Of a stretch of 15,887 bases of DNA, positions 7,727 to 13,379 are shown one piece after another; positions within the stretch are counted from its first letter, which is position 1, and every line of letters starts with the position of its first letter. Source of the DNA: Kiritimatiellia bacterium (GTDB lineage Bacteria; Verrucomicrobiota; Kiritimatiellia; RFP12; DVOR01); NCBI GenBank assembly GCA_900771325.1, contig CAAGNN010000021.1:1-15887 (forward strand), read 5' to 3'. A model generated the notes under the pieces. The model was not told the origin of the DNA. It did not search any database and was given only the letters and a program-made list of their open reading frames with translations. The position numbers were made by a program, and so were the translations under genes.

Positions 7727-9836
7727 AAGTCAGCAGCGCTTCATCAACGGTTTGGCAGGCGGCAACGGCGCGGGGGGCGAGGCCGGCCGAGCGCAGGACG
7801 CGGGCGGTGGGTTCGCCCATACAGACGAGGTCGGGCACCGGACCGGGCAGGGTGGCGGCGAGGGCGAGGTAGGCCTTGGCGGCGGAGGCGCTGGCCAGGA
7901 AGACCGCCTCGCACGGCGGCGGAACCACGCCCTCGGCGGGGACGGTGCGGTAGAGCACCAGGTCCTTGACCTTGGCGCCGCGCGCACGGAGGGCCTCGGC
8001 GAGGGCGGGGCCGGCCTCTTCGCTACGGACGCGCAGGATGCGCTCGCCGGTGAGGTCCTCGGGCAGGGCGGCGAGGAGGCCGCGCGCGGAGAAGTCGCGC
8101 TCGGGCAGGAGCGTATCGATGCGCAAATGGGCGAGGGCCTCGGCGGTGGCCGGGCCGGTGACGACCAGGCGCTTGGGCAGGTATTGAATAGGCGAGCGCA
8201 TCTGCTCGAGCAGGAAGCGCGCGGCGGTGGGCGAGGTGACGACCAATCGCGTGTAGGCCTTGCTCGGGCGGATCTTGTAGGTGGCCACGGCCTCGAAGCG
8301 GATCAGCGGCCGGACAATCGGCGCGCCGCCTAGGTCGAGCACCGCCTCGCGCGCCTTCTCGGCCACGCTCGGGCTCCCGGTCACCCAGACGCGCCGCCCA
8401 GAGAGCGGCCCCAACGCCGGGAAGGCGCGCTCGGCTGCCGGCCCCACGATGACGAGCCCAGGGCGCGGATCGGCCGGCCGCGCGGCAAGTTCAGCCAGGC
8501 TCCCGCGCACAATCTCCTGGGCCGGCCCGCCGGCATCGTAGACAATCGCCGCCGGGGTCTGCGGCGCCTGGGCCTCGGCCACTTGCGCCAGCGCCCCCAG
8601 GGCCATAAAGTAGACCGTTGGCGTGGCCTCGCCCTGGCTGCGCGGGGTCTCCACCCGGAAGCCCTTGCTCTCGCCCCGGCGCGTGAGGAGCATCCCGGTG
8701 GCGGTGGTCGCGGCCATCAACGCGGAGATGCCCGGCCAGACGCGGAAGGGGAGGCCATCGGCGGCCAGCGCCTCCACCTCCTCGGCCAGGCGCCCGAAGA
8801 GCCCGGGGTCGCCCCCCTTCAACCGCACCACCCGCTCGCCGCGCCGGACCCGCTCGCCGATGAGCCGGGTAATCTCGGGTTGGCTCATCGCGTGGGCCCC
8901 GGCGCGCTTGCCCACATAGAGCCGCTCGGCGCGCAGTCCCTCGACCAGGCTCGCATCCATCAGCGCGTCGTAGATAACGCAATCGGCGTACTGCAGCTCG
9001 CGCACCCCAGCCACGGTGCAGAGTTCGGCCGCGCCGACCCCGGCCCCAACGAAGCGCACGGCCTTCAGATAGAGCCCGCGCAGGGCCCGAAGGCGCGCGT
9101 CCTCCCGCCGGAAGGTGACGGCCAGGACTCCTTGCCCGGGGGGCGGCGGAAGGTCGTCAAGCGAGATGAGTTCGGTAATGCGCCCAGCCAGCTTCAGCCG
9201 ATGGAGGGCCGCAGCGGCCACGAGAATAGCATCGTACTCCCCGCGATCGAGCTTGGCCAGGCGCTCGGGGATGGCCCCGCGCAGGGGCAGCAGCGTGGCC
9301 CCCGGGAAGCGTTGCCGCGCCCACGCCTCACGCCGCGCGGAGCTCACGCCAATGCGCAGCACCCCGGCCGAGAGGTCGACCCCGGCGCGGGCCACCACGC
9401 AATCGCGCGGGTCCTCCCGCCAGGGGAGCCAGAACCAATCGAGCCCGGGGCGCAGCCCCTCGGGGGGGAGGTCCTTGGCCGAGTGGATGGCGAGGTCAAG
9501 GGAGCCGGCGAGGAGGGCGTCATCCAGATCGCGCGTGAAGAAGTCGCCGGGGGCGGTGCGCAGGTCGGTGAGCTGATCGCGGTCGCCAGGGGAAGAGAAG
9601 GGGATGAGCTGGAAGTCGAGCCCGGAACTCTCGCGCAAGTGCTTGAGGGCCCCTTCGGCCTGAATGAGGCTCAAGGCGCTATCGCGCGCGCCAACGCGGA
9701 GCGGGGCGGGAGTGCCGCCGCCGCACCTCTCGGGGTCCTGTGGGCTATGCGGGGGAGTAATTTGGCAAGCGGACAGCGGACAGCGGACAGCGGACAGCCG
9801 CGTTCCGCGACGGGCGGGGTTGGGGAAGTCTGTCAT
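7707..9836 (-). CDS. HemC-CobA-HemD fusion (shortened porphobilinogen deaminase, SUMT, uroporphyrinogen III synthase)
   Basis: 709 aa from the ATG at 9836 (GGAGG four bases upstream; a TTG one codon earlier is less likely). Residues 46-258 match hydroxymethylbilane synthase domains 1 and 2: RVGARDSALSLIQAE, catalytic Asp122 in HSAKDLP, the paired Arg of SSARR, and PPPGQGVLAV. Domain 3, with the Cys that binds the dipyrromethane cofactor, is absent; the chain passes straight into a uroporphyrinogen III C-methyltransferase (260-475: VGAGVGAAEL, VVRLKGGDPGLFGR, WPGISA), where the usual GAGPGD is GAGVGA. Residues 478-709 resemble uroporphyrinogen III synthase (RRVWVTGSPS, VVTSPTAARFL, VCMGEPTARVL). 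In order these activities turn porphobilinogen into precorrin-2. The first 45 residues have no homology I recognise and include a stretch (14-23) encoded by a heptad repeat. It lies downstream of the BioD-SirC-HemA gene, 157 bases after its stop, and overlaps mnmE. Confidence 0.9.
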   Translation of the reverse strand: MTDFPNPARRGTRLSAVRCPLSACQITPPHSPQDPERCGGGTPAPLRVGARDSALSLIQAEGALKHLRESSGLDFQLIPFSSPGDRDQLTDLRTAPGDFFTRDLDDALLAGSLDLAIHSAKDLPPEGLRPGLDWFWLPWREDPRDCVVARAGVDLSAGVLRIGVSSARREAWARQRFPGATLLPLRGAIPERLAKLDRGEYDAILVAAAALHRLKLAGRITELISLDDLPPPPGQGVLAVTFRREDARLRALRGLYLKAVRFVGAGVGAAELCTVAGVRELQYADCVIYDALMDASLVEGLRAERLYVGKRAGAHAMSQPEITRLIGERVRRGERVVRLKGGDPGLFGRLAEEVEALAADGLPFRVWPGISALMAATTATGMLLTRRGESKGFRVETPRSQGEATPTVYFMALGALAQVAEAQAPQTPAAIVYDAGGPAQEIVRGSLAELAARPADPRPGLVIVGPAAERAFPALGPLSGRRVWVTGSPSVAEKAREAVLDLGGAPIVRPLIRFEAVATYKIRPSKAYTRLVVTSPTAARFLLEQMRSPIQYLPKRLVVTGPATAEALAHLRIDTLLPERDFSARGLLAALPEDLTGERILRVRSEEAGPALAEALRARGAKVKDLVLYRTVPAEGVVPPPCEAVFLASASAAKAYLALAATLPGPVPDLVCMGEPTARVLRSAGLAPRAVAACQTVDEALLTYARSLL

Positions 9837-9992
9837 CAAGCCTCCGTCTCCTTATCGGTGTACCCAGACCAACCATTACCCATAACGAACACTTGATGCG
9901 CATCATCCGTCTGGGCTACAGCGATCACACCCACCAGACGAAAGCCGGTCCGTCGCTTTGCGTGCTGTCCGCTGTCCGCTGTCCGCTGTCCG
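9770..9992. repeat. 223-bp element with exact 28-bp inverted heptad arms
   Basis: Left arm 9770-9797 is four copies of CGGACAG; right arm 9965-9992 is four copies of CTGTCCG, its exact reverse complement. Similarity continues inward: both arms are followed, reading inward, by an imperfect stretch ending in GCGACGGRC, also present after the arm at 6234 (CGCGACGGGC). The right arm ends one base before the stop of the BioD-SirC-HemA gene. The left arm lies inside the 5' coding part of the HemC fusion, so that start codon and the first residues are inside the element. The middle (9798-9964) has no other gene I can support. Confidence 0.7.
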
Positions 9993-9993
9993 C

Positions 9994-11982
9994 TCACGGA
10001 GTTCTCTCCGTGTACGCCGCCTCGGCGCGGGCAAGGATCGCATCCAATGCGCCGGTGCGGCGGAGGTAGTCGCCGCGCAGGTCGTCGAGGTCGCGCACGT
10101 GCTCATCGCCGTGGATGTTGCGGGGGGCGCCCAGGTCGTAAGCCGGGCAGGGGAGGTCGGCGGCCTCAAAGAGCGGTTCGCGCACAGTGAGGGCGGCGAG
10201 GAAGCGATCGGCCCCGCGCACAGCGTCGCGCCACTCGGCCAGGGGGCGGCAATCTTCGCCGGGCAGGGGGCGGGAGTGGTAGAGCACGGTCACCTCCAGA
10301 CCCTGCCGGTGGGCTTGGGCCACAGCGGCCTGGCCAAGCGCTCCGGTGCCGGCGATGACGACCCGGCCGCGCGCGCCTTCCAGCGCCAGTTGCTCCACCT
10401 CTACCTGCGGAATGAGCGGGGCAACGGCTTCGCGCACGGCCTGGGCACGGTCGAGCGCCTCGGCGTAGACCCGCTGCAAGGGGCCGTGGGCCCAGCCGGC
10501 GGCGCGAGCGCGGTCGAGCGCGTCGCGCACTTGGCCAACGATGTGGAACTCGCCAATCATCTTGGCGCGCATCCCCGCGAGGACCATCACCAGGTGGTGC
10601 ATCGCCTCCTCGCCGGAGAGGGCGTAGGCTTCGCGCGGGAAGTGGAGGGCGTGCTGGAGCAGGCCGCTTGCGATGAGCTCGGGGGCGCACCAGGCGATGA
10701 GCTCGGTGCGGTTGCAGGTGTGCAGGAAGCACCACCCGTAGAGGCCGTTGAGGAAGCCGAGGCGCGCGGAGAGCTCCGGCTCGCTCGGGAGCGCCACCGC
10801 GCGGTCGATGCCGTGGATGAAGAGCATCCCCGGCGAGCAACGCTGCAGACTCCGCGCCAGGGTCTCCTTGACCTCCTTGGCGGTGCGGCAGCTGCGGCCG
10901 TCGGTCGAGATGGCCACCTGCACGTTATCGGTCTTGAAGGAGGCCGGGACGATGAAGTCGCCCTCGGCCCAGTGACCATCGGCGCAGCAGCACCAGATGC
11001 CCCGCGCCCGGGCCGCCGCCAGCACCGCGCGGTTGACGTGCTTGTCGTCGGTGCAAGCGATGACCACCTTCGCGCCGGCAACATCCGCCGCATCGAAGCG
11101 CCGCGCCACGCGCGTCACGCCCAGCGCGTCGAACTCCGGCAGCGCCTCCGGGCAAATCACCTTGACCGCCGCGCCGGCCTCGAGGAGCGAGCGGGTCTTG
11201 CGCAGGCCCACGCGCCCGCCGCCCACCACCACCGCCGGCTTGCCCGCGAGGAGCAGATTGGCCGGGAAGGTCGCCGCCACCCCAGGCCGCGCAGCGGCCG
11301 GCGGGGGGGACGGGGGGACGGCGGGGGCCGGGGCCGCGCCCGCGCTGAGCTCGGTCAGGGCGGGCAGCTCCTCCCACTGGGCCTGCGGAAAGAAGCGCGC
11401 GGCGGCGGCACGGAGGTAGGCGCAGGATTCGTTATCAATGGTCAAATCCTTGCGCCCGGGATAGCGGTTGTAGAGGAGGTGCGTGACGGTGAGGCCGCGC
11501 GCGGCCATCGCCTCGAAGGCCAGGAGGGTGTGGCTGATCGAGCCGAGCACCCCGCCGGTCACGAAGATGATGGGCCACCCCTGCGCGCGCACGAGGTCGA
11601 TGGTGAGCAGCTCCTCGGTGAGCGGCACGGCCAGCCCCCCCGCCCCTTCCACCAGGACAATGTCGTAGCGCTTGGAGAGCTCCTCCACCGCCGCCAAGAT
11701 CCGCTCCACCTCCACCTGCTTGCCCGCCAGGCGCGCGGCCAAATGCGGCGAGCACGGATAGGGGAAGACCTGCGGCGCGGTCAGCCCCGCCGCATCTTCC
11801 GGCAGGGTGACCCCCATCATCGCCCGGTGGCGTGCAATGTCTTCCGACGCGCCCACATTCCCCGTCTGCACCAACTTCACCGTGGCCACACGCCGCCCCT
11901 CGCTCAGCCACCGCCGCGCTAACCAACCTGTCGCAATGCTCTTTCCGGCGTCCGTATCCACGCCGCTCACAAAGTAAATCAT
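9994..11982 (-). CDS. BioD-SirC-HemA fusion (dethiobiotin synthetase, precorrin-2 dehydrogenase, shortened glutamyl-tRNA reductase)
   Basis: 662 aa from the ATG at 11982, chosen over 12000 because TGC-TATAAT ends six bases before it. Residues 1-210 are dethiobiotin synthetase: P-loop GVDTDAGKS (7-15), Lys37 in VKLVQTG, SEDIARHR, and VEGAGGLAVPL (111-121), as in intact BioD. A Pro/Ala linker (about 213-236) leads to a precorrin-2 dehydrogenase-like domain (241-385): GGGRVGLRKT, ACTDDKHVN, DFIVPASF, AISTDGRS. Residues 386-662 resemble glutamyl-tRNA reductase: HTCNRTEL with nucleophile Cys423, GEFHIVGQ (477-484), a Rossmann fold (VVIAGTGALG) and DLGAPRNI. The protein ends just after the start of the spinal helix, so the usual C-terminal dimerisation domain (about 100 aa) is missing. 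HemA-SirC fusions are known from Clostridium; the added BioD is unexpected to me. It leads the operon with the HemC-CobA-HemD gene and mnmE. Confidence 0.9.
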   Translation of the reverse strand: MIYFVSGVDTDAGKSIATGWLARRWLSEGRRVATVKLVQTGNVGASEDIARHRAMMGVTLPEDAAGLTAPQVFPYPCSPHLAARLAGKQVEVERILAAVEELSKRYDIVLVEGAGGLAVPLTEELLTIDLVRAQGWPIIFVTGGVLGSISHTLLAFEAMAARGLTVTHLLYNRYPGRKDLTIDNESCAYLRAAAARFFPQAQWEELPALTELSAGAAPAPAVPPSPPPAAARPGVAATFPANLLLAGKPAVVVGGGRVGLRKTRSLLEAGAAVKVICPEALPEFDALGVTRVARRFDAADVAGAKVVIACTDDKHVNRAVLAAARARGIWCCCADGHWAEGDFIVPASFKTDNVQVAISTDGRSCRTAKEVKETLARSLQRCSPGMLFIHGIDRAVALPSEPELSARLGFLNGLYGWCFLHTCNRTELIAWCAPELIASGLLQHALHFPREAYALSGEEAMHHLVMVLAGMRAKMIGEFHIVGQVRDALDRARAAGWAHGPLQRVYAEALDRAQAVREAVAPLIPQVEVEQLALEGARGRVVIAGTGALGQAAVAQAHRQGLEVTVLYHSRPLPGEDCRPLAEWRDAVRGADRFLAALTVREPLFEAADLPCPAYDLGAPRNIHGDEHVRDLDDLRGDYLRRTGALDAILARAEAAYTERTP

Positions 11983-11997
11983 AGGCCGATTATAGCA
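11983..11997 (-). promoter_or_regulatory. extended -10 promoter of the BioD-SirC-HemA operon, leaderless
   Basis: Read on the minus strand: TGC-TATAAT-CGGCCT-ATG. The -10 is a perfect consensus with the extended TG, and no -35 resembling TTGACA is seen at 16-18 bases. The six-base gap places the start of transcription at the ATG. No Shine-Dalgarno site. Confidence 0.75.
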
Positions 11998-12029
11998 CAA
12001 GCGGCGGGCTGGTGGGGGCGGAGGGCTGA

Positions 12030-12056
12030 GGGAGCGTGGGACGCTCCACCCCGGCC
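12030..12056. repeat. 27-bp palindromic repeat, copy 1
   Basis: The core GGAGCGT-GGG-ACGCTCC is a perfect seven-base-pair hairpin, followed by ACCCCGGCC. An exact inverted copy of all 27 bases is at 15417-15443. It lies just upstream of the BioD-fusion promoter. Confidence 0.8.
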
Positions 12057-12129
12057 AAGTCCGAGCGAAGCGAAGGAGCTATGTCAACAAGCGCCCTCCG
12101 GGCACTCCGGCTGTTGGCACACGCGGCAC

Positions 12130-12165
12130 CGCCCGTCCTGACGGGCCGCGTCCCCGCGGCCCACC
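12130..12165 (+). repeat. REP-like double hairpin, copy 2
   Basis: Identical to 5344-5379 apart from one loop base (GCCCGT-CCTG-ACGGGC, then CCGCG-TCCC-CGCGG). It joins directly to the first 22-bp-period unit. Confidence 0.75.
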
Positions 12166-12263
12166 CGGGGCGGGTCCACCTCGAACCCGGGGCGGGTCGG
12201 GGGTCAACCCGGGGCGGATCCGGGGTCAACCCGGGCCTACCTCGAGGCGAACCCGGGGCGGAT
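12163..12263 (+). repeat. 22-bp-period repeat array, copy 2
   Basis: After a partial unit (12163-12175), four full 22-base units end at 12197, 12219, about 12241 and 12263. Typical unit: CGGGGGTCAACCC then GGGGCGGAT. The third full unit is diverged (CCTACC in place of the GGCGGAT end). The last 66 bases recur at 12440-12505 with one difference. No spacers of unique sequence, so not a CRISPR. Confidence 0.8.
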
Positions 12264-12307
12264 AAAAATGTAAAGCGGCCGGGGACCAGGGCAGCGTGCG
12301 CTTCCGT

Positions 12308-12384
12308 CGCCCGTTCTGACGGCCGCCGTCCCCGGCGGCCTAGTTCCCCATTTGGGCCGCGGGGACGCGGCCCGTCAAAACGGG
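12308..12384 (+). repeat. pair of REP-like elements in inverted orientation
   Basis: 12308-12340 is a variant double hairpin in which the second stem is CCGCCG-TCCC-CGGCGG. It has base changes on both sides of the stem compared with CCGCG-TCCC-CGCGG, so pairing is kept. 12354-12384 is an inverted copy of the common form. The two together can fold into one long stem. Confidence 0.7.
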
Positions 12385-12404
12385 TAGCCTCACCTTGCTC
12401 TCGC

Positions 12405-12505
12405 ACCCGCCCCGGGTCCGAGGTCAACCCGGGGCGGATCGGGGGTCAACCCGGGGCGGATCCGGGGTCAACCCGGGCCTATCTCGAGGCGAACCCGGGG
12501 CGGAT
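12405..12505 (+). repeat. 22-bp-period repeat array, copy 3
   Basis: An inverted unit (ACCCGCCCCGGGT, 12405-12417) is followed by 22-base units ending at 12439, 12461, about 12483 and 12505. 12440-12505 matches 12198-12263 at 65 of 66 bases (CCTATC for CCTACC). The arrangement of inverted unit then direct units matches copy 1 at 5160. Confidence 0.8.
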
Positions 12506-12594
12506 GCGCGAGCGGGTCGGCCCTCACACAGTTCCTTCCCCGGCCTCTCCGTCGCGGCACGCACGCTGTCGGCGATGACATAGCTCCTACGGAC

Positions 12595-12615
12595 TTGTCC
12601 GCTGTCAGCTGTCAG
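12595..12615 (+). repeat. short heptanucleotide array
   Basis: TTGTCCG, CTGTCAG, CTGTCAG, the same unit as at 6343-6370. It is followed by a six-base-pair hairpin GGGCGC-AAA-GCGCCC (12618-12632). The rest of 12633-12734 is AT-richer and probably holds the promoter and leader of the next gene. Confidence 0.6.
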
Positions 12616-12734
12616 CTGGGCGCAAAGCGCCCCAAAAAAAGTGAAAAAAGGCTGTAGATTTTTGCGCAAGGTTGCGTTCTTATAGGGTGTGAGCGTGGTG
12701 CTCACAGAGAAGTTCAGTTGAAAGGAACGTAGAG

Positions 12735-13307
12735 ATGAAGACGATGATGGTTCGTTGGACGATGGTTGCGACGCTGGCCCTGGGGCTGGGGGCTTGGCAG
12801 ATGGCGTATGCGCAGGAAGCGGCTCCGGCCGAGGCGGTTGAGACCCCGGCGGTGGAGGCGGGGGCCGAGGGCGAGGCGGTTGCGGCCGAGGCGGCCCCGG
12901 TGCAGGAGCGCAAGGCGCGTCGCCGCCGCGTGGCGATGAAGAAGCAGCTCGGCCCCAAGGGCGAGTGCCAGAATGGCGAGTGCACGAAGAAGGCTGAGGG
13001 CAAGTGCCCGAAGGGCGAGAAGAAGTGCCCGAAGGGCGAGAAGAAGTGCCCGGAGGCCAAGGGCGAATGCCCGAAGGCCGAGAAGCCGGCGTGCGAGTGC
13101 GGTTGCCCGAAGTGCGGGAAGGGCCCGAAGGGTCCGCGTGGCCCCAAGGCTGAGGGCCGCCGCGGCCCCCGTGGCGAGCGCGGGATGAAGGGCGAAGGCC
13201 CCCGCCGTCCGCGCGGCCCGCGTGGCGAAGGGCGTCCGGCCCCGGCGCCTGAGGCGGTCCCCGAGGCGGCTCCCGAGGCTCCGGCCGAGGCGCCTGTGGC
13301 GGAGTAA
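12735..13307 (+). CDS. exported Cys-rich, Lys-rich, collagen-like low-complexity protein
   Basis: 190 aa. Signal peptide at 1-26 (MKTMMVRW, hydrophobic core, AYA-Q cleavage). Then an acidic Ala/Glu/Pro segment (27-57), a basic RRRR patch (62-65), and a Cys-rich region (78-127) with ten Cys. Cys91, 98, 105 and 112 are exactly seven residues apart in repeats of the type CPKGEKK, followed by the cluster CECGCPKC. Residues about 129-167 are rich in GPRGPK/GERG-type Gly-X-Y steps, and the tail (168-190) is Pro/Ala/Glu. I recognise no family. Cys spacing suggests metal binding, as in metallothionein-like proteins, or disulfides; both are inference. AAAGGA lies eight bases before the ATG. A leader of some length is likely (TATAGG at 12681 is a weak -10 candidate). 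A strong terminator follows, so it is probably a single-gene transcript. Confidence 0.85.
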   Translation: MKTMMVRWTMVATLALGLGAWQMAYAQEAAPAEAVETPAVEAGAEGEAVAAEAAPVQERKARRRRVAMKKQLGPKGECQNGECTKKAEGKCPKGEKKCPKGEKKCPEAKGECPKAEKPACECGCPKCGKGPKGPRGPKAEGRRGPRGERGMKGEGPRRPRGPRGEGRPAPAPEAVPEAAPEAPAEAPVAE

Positions 13308-13328
13308 GGGTCTGCTTGGGTTGGGAAG

Positions 13329-13366
13329 AAGCGCGTTTCGGCGTTTTGCCGTGGCGCGCTTTTTTG
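13329..13366 (+). terminator. intrinsic terminator after the Cys-rich protein gene
   Basis: AAGCGCG (13329-13335) pairs with CGCGCTT (13355-13361). An inner CGGC/GCCG stem lies around a GTTTT loop, and the stem is followed by a run of T (13360-13365). It starts 21 bases after the stop codon at 13305-13307. Confidence 0.85.
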
Positions 13367-13379
13367 TTATGTTAAGGCT
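13365..13379 (+). promoter_or_regulatory. extended -10 promoter of the sigma factor gene, leaderless
   Basis: TGT-TATGTT-AAGGCT-ATG: the extended TG at 13365, hexamer 13368-13373, six bases, then ATG at 13380. It begins inside the T tract of the preceding terminator. No Shine-Dalgarno site or clear -35 is present. Confidence 0.6.

Larger units (their letters stand above)
12075..12587. repeat. repeat island bounded by 12-bp inverted repeat
   Basis: GGAGCTATGTCA at 12075-12086 is matched by its exact reverse complement at 12576-12587. Between them are the REP-like hairpins and two 22-bp-period arrays. Frames through this stretch only translate the repeats, so there is no gene. It may be one composite element, but no target duplication is visible and the ends could match by chance. 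Confidence 0.4.

Noticed and set aside
9837..9883. Short 15-codon minus-strand reading frame ending at the HemC fusion start (TGATG)
   Set aside because: Could be a coupling leader peptide, but it is very short, lies in the repeat element and has no supporting signal.
12114..12129. TGGCAC-like sequence as a sigma-54 -24 element for the NtrC regulator
   Set aside because: The -12 part (TTGC at the correct spacing) is absent, and it lies inside the repeat island.
12163..12505. Possible CRISPR array
   Set aside because: Units are contiguous 22-base repeats without unique spacers, and no cas gene is present.
12036..12578. Open frame of 180 codons through the repeat island
   Set aside because: It only translates the REP-like and 22-bp repeats (repeated PGADPGSTR-type peptides), has no ribosome binding site and no family similarity.
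12618..12640. Hairpin GGGCGC-AAA-GCGCCC next to a run of A, as an intrinsic terminator
   Set aside because: On the plus strand it is followed by A rather than T. On the minus strand the T run comes before the stem, which is the wrong order.
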